Source: Thalassotalea sp. 1_MG-2023 (GTDB lineage Bacteria > Pseudomonadota > Gammaproteobacteria > Enterobacterales > Alteromonadaceae). From it: DNA of 64,000 nucleotides. Under the pieces are notes generated by a model. That model searched no databases, was not told where the DNA came from, and was given only the letters and a program-made list of their open reading frames with translations. The position numbers and the translations under genes are program-made. The DNA lies in assembly GCF_030546745.1 (NCBI RefSeq), contig NZ_JAUOPD010000008.1:62001-126000 (forward strand), written 5' to 3'. Shown here piece by piece: positions 19,736-27,415 of this stretch (the first letter of the stretch is position 1; each line of letters begins with the position of its first letter).

Positions 19736-20992
19736 TTATGCTAAATACCACTGCGCAGGCTTTGCTGCACGTACAAGAGATAATGTTTGCTCGCAATAAA
19801 CATATTCTGCAGCGGTTTGATGGCATAAGAAAAATGGCATACTCTCAGTAAAGCCATACGCACCTACATAACCAAATAATAATCGGTCATCTATATCGAC
19901 ATCTGTTGGTAACGGTAAATTACCAAGCTTATCCATACTGGTACATAACGGGCCATGTAAGTCGAATAGCGTATTTTTATGCGAGGAATCCCGTAAAAGC
20001 CGAACGGGAAAAGGTTGATCGGTTATCCCTGGTCGCAACAAATGATTAATGCCTGCCGCTAACACTAATTGCTGTTGATCAAAATTAACTTTTTTATCAA
20101 CCACTGAGGTCACATAATAACCACAGTTGGCTACAGCATATCTACCAAGTTCTAGCCATAATTCGGCTACATTGGCTTGTTGCTTAATTTTCGCCAGATC
20201 GGCAATAATCTCTGACCAGTGTAGCTCCACTCCTTGCTCATGATAATCAATCCCTAAACCACCACCTAGATCGAGCACTTTTAACGACATACCAAGGGTT
20301 TTAGCAAGTGAAACTAAAGGCTCTATCATTTGTTGCCATAGGGCATACATTTTTTTATTCGACAACATGTTACCCCACTGAAAAATATGCAGACCACATA
20401 TATTAAGGTGCGGATACAAAGAGACATGATGGTTTTTCCAAGCGTCTAATGACATACCAAAAGGCGTTATTTGGTTGCCACCTAACGGATTTTTATCGCC
20501 GTCAGGCCACTGTAACTGTACTCGTAACAGCACATCAGGCGTTATCGATTGCTCTTTCGCTAGCTCATTCAACCACTTCAGCTGATTAGGACTTTCAACA
20601 ACAAACGTGTTTACCCCTTTAGCAAGAAATTCGGCAAGTTGAGCACGCGATTTGGCAGGGCCAGTATTGAGAATTCGATCAGCACTCACATTTTGGTCAA
20701 GCACTTGTTGTAGTTCACCGCTACTGGCAACGTCAAACTGAATACCGGCTTGATCAACCGTTTGAATAATACGTGATAAAGGGTTTGCTTTTACTGCATA
20801 CCAAAGCTTTACAGTATCTTGCTGTTGTAATACATCTAAATGACTTTTTAATGCATTTAAATCGTAAACAAAGTAAGCAAGTTCATCGACATTATCACTA
20901 ACATGATGACTTAAAGCCTGCTGTAGACCTTCACTTTTTTGAAACTGTTGATACCAGTTATTGGTTAGTTGCTCACCCGTTGAGTGCTGCAT
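19736..20992 (-). CDS. Type III PLP-dependent decarboxylase, LysA-like
   Basis: Fold-type III (alanine racemase-like) amino acid decarboxylase, 418 residues. The PLP lysine is Lys68 in YAVKANP, the phosphate-binding Gly loop is DLGGGLGIDY and the C-terminal partner-subunit motif is GPLCTSMD. It differs from diaminopimelate decarboxylase at signature sites: HIFQWGNML replaces the HIGSQ-type motif, LGR replaces EPGR, and CTSMD replaces CESGD. These variants recall decarboxylases acting on acylated or carrier-bound amino acids (BtrK and exosortase-associated enzymes, from memory). It lies 11 bases after dapD with GGAGAG before its ATG, so a lysine-pathway role is likely. Possible substrates are N-succinyl-LL-diaminopimelate or meso-diaminopimelate. 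Confidence 0.85.
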   Translation of the reverse strand: MQHSTGEQLTNNWYQQFQKSEGLQQALSHHVSDNVDELAYFVYDLNALKSHLDVLQQQDTVKLWYAVKANPLSRIIQTVDQAGIQFDVASSGELQQVLDQNVSADRILNTGPAKSRAQLAEFLAKGVNTFVVESPNQLKWLNELAKEQSITPDVLLRVQLQWPDGDKNPLGGNQITPFGMSLDAWKNHHVSLYPHLNICGLHIFQWGNMLSNKKMYALWQQMIEPLVSLAKTLGMSLKVLDLGGGLGIDYHEQGVELHWSEIIADLAKIKQQANVAELWLELGRYAVANCGYYVTSVVDKKVNFDQQQLVLAAGINHLLRPGITDQPFPVRLLRDSSHKNTLFDLHGPLCTSMDKLGNLPLPTDVDIDDRLLFGYVGAYGFTESMPFFLCHQTAAEYVYCEQTLSLVRAAKPAQWYLA

Positions 20993-21003
20993 GTTCTCTC
21001 CTG

Positions 21004-21753
21004 TTATCGAAGTACTGATTCAAGCGTTAATGAAGCGTCACTTTGTTCATCACGATATTTAACAATCAGCGCACAAGCCATGTTCAGCCCATTTTCATTA
21101 GCCCATGCACCTGATACAGGTCGAGTACCTGGCACTACAACAGCACGTTCAGGAATATCAGCACCTTTTGCTAGTTGTACTTGATTCACACAATCATAAA
21201 CAGGCACTGACGCAGAAAGCGTTACCCCAGGAGCCAGCACAGCCCCTTTTCTGATCACAATACCTTCAACCACGACAACCCCTGCACCAAGAAAGGCGTC
21301 ATCTTCAACAATAACGGGGCTAGCCCCAATAGGCTCTAATACACCACCAATTTGTACTGCGGCAGAAACATGCACATTTTTGCCTATTTGCGCGCATGAA
21401 CCAATCAAAGCGTGACTGTCAACCATGGTACCTTCATCGACGAAAGCGCCAACATTGATATAAGCAGGTGGCATAACAATTACGCCAGCTGATACATGTG
21501 CACCTCGACGTATAGAAGATCCACCAGGCACAAGGCGCACACCGTCAGCGACGGTCATTTCTCTGGCCGGTAGATTATGTTTATCAACAAATCCTTGGTA
21601 TGGCCCGGTAAATGCTGTATTTTCTCCAGCTTTAAAAGCCGCTAAGATCGCTTCTTTAGCCGCGACATTTGCATGCCATGTACCATGCTCATCTTTATTA
21701 GCCGCTCTAACGGTGCCTGCTTCTAATTGTTCTAAGGTTTGTTGCCAACTCAC
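21004..21753 (-). CDS. dapD: Tetrahydrodipicolinate N-succinyltransferase, DapD variant
   Basis: Left-handed beta-helix acyltransferase predicted to transfer succinyl from succinyl-CoA to tetrahydrodipicolinate. The 249 residues have hexapeptide repeats from about residue 80 to 190, with YINVGAFVDEGTMVDSHALI, GSCAQIGKNVHVSAAVQIGG and VLEPIGASPVIVEDDAF, clear DapD signatures. It is shorter than E. coli DapD (274 residues) at the N-terminus and resembles, from memory, the Bacteroidetes-type form with VVVPGTR near the end. The start is GTG, with GGAG ten bases upstream. It is first in the operon under a lysine riboswitch, which supports the pathway strongly. Acetyl instead of succinyl transfer is possible. 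Confidence 0.9.
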   Translation of the reverse strand: MSWQQTLEQLEAGTVRAANKDEHGTWHANVAAKEAILAAFKAGENTAFTGPYQGFVDKHNLPAREMTVADGVRLVPGGSSIRRGAHVSAGVIVMPPAYINVGAFVDEGTMVDSHALIGSCAQIGKNVHVSAAVQIGGVLEPIGASPVIVEDDAFLGAGVVVVEGIVIRKGAVLAPGVTLSASVPVYDCVNQVQLAKGADIPERAVVVPGTRPVSGAWANENGLNMACALIVKYRDEQSDASLTLESVLR

Positions 21754-21782
21754 TAGGTAAATACTCCAAAAACTAACAGTTC

Positions 21783-21808
21783 AAAAAGCGCGACAATGAA
21801 TGTCACGC
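21783..21808 (-). terminator. Intrinsic terminator of the lysine riboswitch
   Basis: On the minus strand GCGTGACA pairs with TGTCGCGC across a five-base loop and runs into TTTTT. It lies between the aptamer and the dapD start, 30 bases before the GTG. An overlapping CACG / CGTG pairing just upstream could act as a competing antiterminator. This is the layout of a transcription-off switch. Confidence 0.8.
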
Positions 21809-21887
21809 GATAACGTGTAAATTAAATGGAAAGCTGAAGGCTTTGCAGACGAATAACTACGTAAGAGAAGTAGCTAAAGCTGACAAA

Positions 21888-22055
21888 GGCCAGAAGCTCT
21901 CCACCTTACGGTGACAGTTGTCAGGATTCAGCCTGAACAACCGACAAATACATCATCAAATATGTATTTATCTCGGCGTTATACTCCCTGGTTAATGTTC
22001 ATAAGAGTTTGATCTCTTCCCATTAACTACCTAGTAAACGCTCCTCTTCTGGCCC
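21888..22055 (-). promoter_or_regulatory. Lysine riboswitch (L-box)
   Basis: The minus-strand leader folds as a lysine aptamer of about 168 bases. The P1 helix is GGCCAGAAG (22054-22046) with CTTCTGGCC (21896-21888). Conserved L-box core elements follow in order: AGAGGAGCG after P1, the GTATAACGCCGAGA junction, GGCTGAATCCTG, ACTGTCACC and GGTGGAGAGCTTCTGG closing P1. Lysine binding is expected to favour the downstream terminator and stop transcription of dapD, the decarboxylase and the M14 gene. Confidence 0.93.
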
Positions 22056-22061
22056 TATTTG

Positions 22062-22086
22062 CGTAGGTCGGTGAAACCCACCTACG
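22062..22086. repeat. REP-like hairpin before the riboswitch
   Basis: CGTAGGT and ACCTACG arms with an inner GG / CC step and a five-base loop; one mismatch. It lies seven bases before P1 of the lysine riboswitch and would be in the leader RNA. Its shape recalls short palindromic repeats common in gammaproteobacteria. Confidence 0.45.
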
Positions 22087-22103
22087 ATAAAAAGGGACGC
22101 CAT

Positions 22104-22132
22104 ATTAGAACATTTATTCTAATATCTCGCAA
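22104..22132 (-). promoter_or_regulatory. Promoter of the lysine operon with overlapping palindrome
   Basis: On the minus strand TTGCGA (22127-22132) and TCTAAT (22104-22109) stand 17 bases apart. The predicted start near 22097 would include the whole riboswitch. A nine-base palindrome, ATATTAGAA-N6-TTCTAATAT (22102-22125), covers the -10 box and spacer and could be an operator. Confidence 0.5.
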
Positions 22133-22194
22133 CCACCAAACCTTAGCAGTGATATATTAGTAGCGAAATAAAAGAAAAATCGTAAGCACACCCG

Positions 22195-23451
22195 CTATAG
22201 CGTTTTAACCTTAACCGGATAACCTTCATTGCCAAACTCAGCGTTTACCTCAGGAGGTTGTGAAATTGCTTGTTCGATTAAAAAGAACCTATCTTGTCCC
22301 CAACAACTTGTGCTTTGATACTTAAAACATGGGCTTCCCCATAAACCCAAAGCAGATAACTCTTTGACATGTTGTTCAGCCCAGACTTGCCAGTCATGTT
22401 GTTGTTGATACGCTAGTGCTTCACTATGATCAATTTGTAATTGTTGACACAACGTCTTCATTGCTTGCTCATCATTTAGGTTAATTGAGTCAACAAATAA
22501 AGCGTTAAAAACCGCGTTAACATAATCAATGGTTTTCCCCTGTGCTGCTGCATAAGAAAAAATTTGATAACAACAAGCTACGTGTTGATCAAGCCGAGTA
22601 AGCGTATTTGAAAATGCGATATTGGCTGCTTTCGCTTCACGGTAGGCATCGTTAAACATATATTTTTGTTTATTAATAGGAATTGTGAAGCCACGTTTTT
22701 CAATCGGTATAATTGGTTTAATCGCTAATGTTAATTGATGCTTTGTTGCCAATCGAACCGCTTTAATAAACCCGATATACGAATAAGGACAATTTAATGA
22801 TAAATAAACGTTTATGGTTTTATTGTTAATGACAGGTACCGTCAGATCAGTGTAGGTTTCGTCGTTAAATTCATGCTGGAAATACGGCTCGCTGTCTTTT
22901 TTTAACAGACCTAAGCTCAGTAACCGCTGCTCTAAATATGTTAACCTATCAACGCCTAAAAACCATTCTCCAGCAAAAAAACAAGTGGCAGCTAAATAAT
23001 GCCCCTTATTAACGAGTCTGCGCTGATTTTTAATTTGAAAGTTAATTACTGGGGTTGATGTTTGACAGTAGTATTCAAAAGCACCTTGCCAAGTCGTGGT
23101 AAAAAGTTTCTCAGCATCTACAACATTTTTCACTGAAAGCTGCCAATACTGCTGACCTGTTAATAACTGAGAATCATTCGGCACAACGGTAATTGCCTTT
23201 AAATCATAGCGATGTGCGATAACATTAGCATCATTTAGCACCCATTGGCGCATGAGCTTAGGGTAAACGTTTATCCCCGGTAATGATTCATAAACAAGAT
23301 ATAAGTTTATGTCTACCTCATAGCGTTGCTCAATATGAATAAGCGCTTGAATAAGCATATAGCTATGAGGATCTTTTAGGGCAACATATACTTCAATACA
23401 CGGTTTTTTATTTAACAATGATGGCAATAAAAAGTATTTCGCATTTTGCAT
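22195..23451 (-). CDS. Tandem DsbA/HCCA-isomerase-like thioredoxin-fold protein
   Basis: Protein of 418 residues with two DsbA-like thioredoxin-fold domains of the 2-hydroxychromene-2-carboxylate isomerase/kappa-GST type. The first starts at about residue 18 (CIEVYVALKDPHSYM), the second at about 214 (INVYLSLNCPYSYIGF). The end, ALGLWGSPCFKYQS then WGQDRFFLIEQAI, is the family C-terminal signature. There is no CxxC motif in either domain start, so a disulfide oxidase role is unlikely; glutathione-dependent chemistry is possible. No signal peptide is seen. The ATG at 23451 has no good ribosome site. The frame stays open upstream to 23511, where an ATT codon follows GGAG. Function unknown. Confidence 0.75.
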   Translation of the reverse strand: MQNAKYFLLPSLLNKKPCIEVYVALKDPHSYMLIQALIHIEQRYEVDINLYLVYESLPGINVYPKLMRQWVLNDANVIAHRYDLKAITVVPNDSQLLTGQQYWQLSVKNVVDAEKLFTTTWQGAFEYYCQTSTPVINFQIKNQRRLVNKGHYLAATCFFAGEWFLGVDRLTYLEQRLLSLGLLKKDSEPYFQHEFNDETYTDLTVPVINNKTINVYLSLNCPYSYIGFIKAVRLATKHQLTLAIKPIIPIEKRGFTIPINKQKYMFNDAYREAKAANIAFSNTLTRLDQHVACCYQIFSYAAAQGKTIDYVNAVFNALFVDSINLNDEQAMKTLCQQLQIDHSEALAYQQQHDWQVWAEQHVKELSALGLWGSPCFKYQSTSCWGQDRFFLIEQAISQPPEVNAEFGNEGYPVKVKTL

Positions 23452-23554
23452 GCGTTGGTAAAAATTGCTTCTAAACCACCAAGCCTGTATTTGCTTCAGC
23501 CATTTATCAATAACTTACTCCTAGTAATCACGTCTTACAATGTAAGGCTAAACC

Positions 23555-23583
23555 TTGGTACCATCAAGATAATAAGGTAGAAT
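23555..23583 (+). promoter_or_regulatory. Sigma-70 type promoter for rsmC
   Basis: TTGGTA (23555-23560) and TAGAAT (23578-23583) are separated by exactly 17 bases, 71 bases before the rsmC ATG. Confidence 0.5.
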
Positions 23584-23653
23584 ACCGCCTAATTATGACA
23601 CAAATTTACGTACTTTCCTGTCTGCGTAGAATACAATTTGTACTGAGCAATCG

Positions 23654-24682
23654 ATGTTTTTAACCAACCTTAGCCAAGTGTTAGCCCGTCATGATGATTT
23701 ACTCATCGCTTCGTCACCTTTATTAGTTAACATGCCACAAGATAACTTTGCTGACCACTTACAGCAAATTTCAGTTGCTGACGAGATAACATTTTACGAT
23801 ACCCAATATGATGCGCATCTATTTAGAGATATTAGTGTAAAAAATAACGCCATCTTTCATTGTCAATATCAAAGTAAAACATTACATGACTTAGTAATAA
23901 TGACCTTTCCTAAAAGTAAAAAGGAACTGACGTTCACGTTGTCAATGCTCAGCGAAAACTTGTCAGAAAATGCAAGAATACTCGTCGTTGGAGAAAATAA
24001 AAGTGGTATAAAATCAATGAGCAAATTGACTCAAGATTACCACAACACCCTTGATAAAATTGATACTGCTCGGCACTGTGTTTTATACGAGTTAACCTTA
24101 AAACAGTTGCCTACTTTTAACCTTGAAGATTGGTTTCAATATTACGATTTAACCATTGAAGGTGAACAATGCGTAATCGCGGCATTACCCGGTGTTTTCA
24201 GTCAAGGTGGCCTTGATAAAGGCACAAAAGTTTTATTTGAACATCTGCCAAAAAACCTATCAGGCCATGTGCTTGACTTTGGTACTGGTGCGGGTGTTAT
24301 TGCAACATATCTGGCGAAAACGAATCAACATATCACGATTGATCTTGCTGATGTTAGCGCATTAGCTTTAGCGTCGGCTGAAAAAACGCTTAAAATAAAC
24401 AAACTCTCTGGAAACTTAATTGCAACCAATAGTTTATCGTCAATTAGCGAACAGTACGATCACGTTGTCACTAATCCGCCGTTTCACCAGGGAACCAAAA
24501 CACACTATGCCGCTACAGAGAGCTTTCTAGCAGGTATTCATAAACACATAAAATCTCACGGCACGTTAACCGTTGTAGCCAACAGCTTTTTGAAATATCA
24601 GCCAATTATGGCGTCATACTTCAAAAAGGTATCAACAGCAGCTATCAAACATGGCTTTGCTGTTTATTCGGCTTTAAAATAA
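23654..24682 (+). CDS. rsmC: 16S rRNA m2G1207 methyltransferase RsmC
   Basis: SAM-dependent methyltransferase modifying G1207 of 16S rRNA in the 30S subunit. The 342 residues form two related Rossmann-like domains. The N-terminal one has degenerate catalytic sites; the C-terminal one has the SAM motif VLDFGTGAGVIATYL (about residues 212-226) and the catalytic motif VVTNPPFHQG (about 272-281). The length matches E. coli RsmC (343). It is divergent from the DsbA-like gene. Confidence 0.95.
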   Translation: MFLTNLSQVLARHDDLLIASSPLLVNMPQDNFADHLQQISVADEITFYDTQYDAHLFRDISVKNNAIFHCQYQSKTLHDLVIMTFPKSKKELTFTLSMLSENLSENARILVVGENKSGIKSMSKLTQDYHNTLDKIDTARHCVLYELTLKQLPTFNLEDWFQYYDLTIEGEQCVIAALPGVFSQGGLDKGTKVLFEHLPKNLSGHVLDFGTGAGVIATYLAKTNQHITIDLADVSALALASAEKTLKINKLSGNLIATNSLSSISEQYDHVVTNPPFHQGTKTHYAATESFLAGIHKHIKSHGTLTVVANSFLKYQPIMASYFKKVSTAAIKHGFAVYSALK

Positions 24683-24719
24683 GATAAGTAATTGAAATTT
24701 ACAGATTTGAGTTGCAATT

Positions 24720-24747
24720 TAGCTTGATATCAACAATTATCAAGCTA
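24720..24747. repeat. Inverted repeat between rsmC and the kinase gene
   Basis: Perfect nine-base arms TAGCTTGAT / ATCAAGCTA with a ten-base centre, 27 bases before the kinase start. It could be an rsmC terminator lacking a T tract or an operator for the kinase gene. Confidence 0.4.
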
Positions 24748-24773
24748 TAGATAAAATAAACTATATTATTCTA

Positions 24774-26405
24774 ATGCCAGTTCATCAAGACATAAAATCA
24801 ATACGTCGCGCAATTCTGATCAGCATTGTAGGTTTTGTGTCGCTATTTGTTTTACTCGCCTGCGCCTACATGGCAAAAACCTTCTTAAGTGAATCTGAAC
24901 ACCAATTAGAAAAGAGTACTATGCAATGGGCTAACTACGTTGTTCAACTGGCATCAGATGATTTACGCAGTGGTGACAAGTTTGCCTTAGAAGATAAATT
25001 ACAGCTTTTTTCTGCCAATGAAGCGATACAAAAAATTGATGTTTACGCATTAGAACATAGCACAGATAATTTCAATTATTTTGCGGGTTACGATTACTTA
25101 AAAAGCGCTAAAACCATTGGCGAGAAAATTACTACACAAGAAAAAAACCGTTATTTAACTCCCGTTAAAGAAGGTGATGTTGTTAAATTTGTAACACCTG
25201 TTGCGCTACAAGATCAAAAGCTAGGGTATGTCTATATTGAACTAGATACCCAGCAAGGTTTATCGTTCGATACCCATATTATTATTATTTTTGTTTTGTT
25301 GATTCTGCTACTTTTTTGTTGTGTCTTTTTTGTCAGTTATCGACTGGAAAATTACATAGTGACGCCATTAAGAACGTTAAGTACCGATATTTTAAAAATT
25401 ACACAATCAAAAGATTACAGCTTACGCATTTCAAGCTTACCTTATAGAGAAGCAGAAATTGTGGCCATGAATATTAATAGCTTCCTAAACCGTACTGAAC
25501 GGCATATCACGCAATTAGGTTTAGCTGAAAAGCAAAGTCTAGAATTAAATATTGAGTTAGAAGACAAGGTCACCAAACGAACTGATGCATTAAAAGAATC
25601 GAACCAAGAGTTATTATCTACCTTAGAAAAATTACACCAGTTCCAAGACCAATTGGTTGAAAGTGAAAAGATGGCTTCTTTAGGTGATATGGTCGCGGGG
25701 GTTGCGCATGAGGTGAATACTCCTATAGGCTTAGGTGTTACGGCATCTACGTTGCTTTCCGATAGGCTGACAGATATTAAAGCATCCTTTGAAGATAAAT
25801 CCTTAAAATCAAGTCAACTTAAGAAATTTCTTACCGAAGGCGAAGAAAATGTAGGCATTATATATCGCAATTTAAAACGCGCTGCTGAGCTTATTTCTAG
25901 TTTTAAAAAGGTGGCGGTTGATCAGTCAAGTGAAGAATTTAGACAATTTAACTTTAATGATTTGCTTAATGAAATGATGCTAACCTTAGCACCTCAAATT
26001 AAAAATTCACCATACAATATTACTTTCCATTGTCCTGAAGAACTCACTGTTGTGAGTAAACCAGGCCCCATTAACCAAGTGCTAATAAATTTAATTCTAA
26101 ATTCAATTACTCATGGTTTTGATGGTCGAGAAAATGGTAATATTACCTTGTCAATTGCTCAACATAGCGAAACGCTTCATATGGTGTATCAAGATGATGG
26201 GCAAGGTATTGCCACTGAAATTAAAGATAAGGTTTTTGAACCTTTCACCACAACTAAACGCGGTGAGGGAGGTAGCGGCTTAGGGCTACATCTCGTGTAT
26301 AACTTGGTAACACAAGCACTAGGGGGGAATATTAAACTGGAAAGCAACGCCGAACAAGGTACAAAGTTTGAAATTCAGTTCCCTATCAGTGAGCAGCTAC
26401 TTTAA
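24774..26405 (+). CDS. Membrane sensor histidine kinase
   Basis: Two-component sensor kinase of 543 residues. Two membrane helices (about 13-34 and 168-188) flank a periplasmic sensor domain of about 130 residues, followed by a HAMP domain (about 190-243) and a coiled coil (about 245-300). The phospho-acceptor is His312 in AHEVNTPIG, and the HATPase domain (about 400-540) has an N-box LINLILNSI and a G-box GGSGLGLHLV. There is no receiver or Hpt domain, unlike ArcB. It lies upstream of arcA on the same strand with a 190-base gap. The signal is unknown, and pairing with ArcA is only suggested by position. Confidence 0.9.
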   Translation: MPVHQDIKSIRRAILISIVGFVSLFVLLACAYMAKTFLSESEHQLEKSTMQWANYVVQLASDDLRSGDKFALEDKLQLFSANEAIQKIDVYALEHSTDNFNYFAGYDYLKSAKTIGEKITTQEKNRYLTPVKEGDVVKFVTPVALQDQKLGYVYIELDTQQGLSFDTHIIIIFVLLILLLFCCVFFVSYRLENYIVTPLRTLSTDILKITQSKDYSLRISSLPYREAEIVAMNINSFLNRTERHITQLGLAEKQSLELNIELEDKVTKRTDALKESNQELLSTLEKLHQFQDQLVESEKMASLGDMVAGVAHEVNTPIGLGVTASTLLSDRLTDIKASFEDKSLKSSQLKKFLTEGEENVGIIYRNLKRAAELISSFKKVAVDQSSEEFRQFNFNDLLNEMMLTLAPQIKNSPYNITFHCPEELTVVSKPGPINQVLINLILNSITHGFDGRENGNITLSIAQHSETLHMVYQDDGQGIATEIKDKVFEPFTTTKRGEGGSGLGLHLVYNLVTQALGGNIKLESNAEQGTKFEIQFPISEQLL

Positions 26406-26510
26406 TCAAGTAGGCAGCTTAACACTCTATTAACACTGGTTAGAGATTAGCCATTGGAATATTTGTTATTTTATATTAGGGTGTATAAAATTGTTATTAA
26501 GATGTAACGA

Positions 26511-26539
26511 TAAACAATAATTCTTAAATTCGTTATAAT
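26511..26539 (+). promoter_or_regulatory. Sigma-70 type promoter for arcA
   Basis: A perfect -10 box TATAAT (26534-26539) with TAAACA (26511-26516) 17 bases upstream, about 57 bases before the ArcA ATG. The -35 match is four of six. Confidence 0.45.
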
Positions 26540-26595
26540 TGTACTAACAGACAAAAACCAGATTACGTATTACTGTATTTATTTTGGAAAAACGC

Positions 26596-27297
26596 ATGCA
26601 AAAACCTCATATACTTATTGTAGAAGACGAAGAAGTTACTCGATTTAATTTACGCAACTTATTCGAAGCAGAAGGTTACATTGTTTCAGAAGCAATAAAC
26701 GGCGAAGCGATGGAGCAGCAACTAAAAAATAATACCATTAACCTGGTAATTATGGATATAAATTTACCTGGAAAAAATGGGCTACTTTTGGCGAGGGAAT
26801 TAACCACCAATAGCGACCTAGGGCTCATTTTTCTTACTGGCCGTGATAGTGATATCGATAAAATTTTAGGGCTAGAAATTGGCGCAGACGACTACCTGAC
26901 TAAACCATTTAACCCTAGAGAGTTAACCATTCGAGCGCGCAATATATTAAATCGTATCACCCAAGGAAAAAGTGATACTGAAAACGCTGTTATTAAATTC
27001 AATCAGTGGACACTTGATGGCAACTCTCGACAAATGACCTCACCTAATGGTGATATCATTTCAATTCCACGCGGTGAATATAGAGCATTACGATTACTAA
27101 TTGCCAATGCAGGCCAAATCGTTACCCGCCAACAATTAATTAAAGAAATGACCGGACGAGACTTACGCTCAAACGATAGAACAGTTGATGTCACCATCCG
27201 TCGATTAAGAAAGCACTTTGAGTCAGTAGATAAACAAGTCGAGTTAATTAATACTATTCATGGCGAAGGCTATCGATTCGTCGGTAGAGTAGAATAA
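26596..27297 (+). CDS. arcA: Aerobic respiration control response regulator ArcA
   Basis: OmpR-family response regulator that represses aerobic and adjusts anaerobic metabolism genes. From the ATG at 26596 it has 233 residues: receiver domain with acidic pocket EDE (10-12), phospho-acceptor Asp54 in [19 protein letters not shown], Lys in TKPFNPREL, and a C-terminal winged helix (about 135-230). [12 protein letters not shown] and [14 protein letters not shown] are almost identical to E. coli ArcA. A TTG four codons upstream is the alternative start. A terminator follows. No arcB is in the window. Confidence 0.95.
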   Translation: MQKPHILIVEDEEVTRFNLRNLFEAEGYIVSEAINGEAMEQQLKNNTINLVIMDINLPGKNGLLLARELTTNSDLGLIFLTGRDSDIDKILGLEIGADDYLTKPFNPRELTIRARNILNRITQGKSDTENAVIKFNQWTLDGNSRQMTSPNGDIISIPRGEYRALRLLIANAGQIVTRQQLIKEMTGRDLRSNDRTVDVTIRRLRKHFESVDKQVELINTIHGEGYRFVGRVE

Positions 27298-27334
27298 GTA
27301 ATAACCTTCTTTATATCCAAGCAATACAAAATAG

Positions 27335-27357
27335 AGGTTAGCGTTGCTAGCCTTTTT
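27335..27357 (+). terminator. Rho-independent terminator of arcA
   Basis: Stem GGTTAGC / GCTAGCC (one G-U pair) with a three-base loop, followed by five T residues, 38 bases after arcA and before the convergent Hpt gene. Confidence 0.8.
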
Positions 27358-27415
27358 AATATCTGCCAATAACTCAATTTACTGATATAATCATACCATC
27401 AATGACTGCAATAAG

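Noticed and set aside
18588-19826. N-terminal extension of the M14 hydrolase to 19826
   Set aside because: The extension runs into the decarboxylase gene, is Cys-rich and unlike the family; the ATG at 19715 has the ribosome site.
19736-20992. Plain diaminopimelate decarboxylase (lysA) call
   Set aside because: The PLP motifs fit, but the HIGSQ, EPGR and CESGD signatures of LysA are all replaced, so I left the symbol empty.
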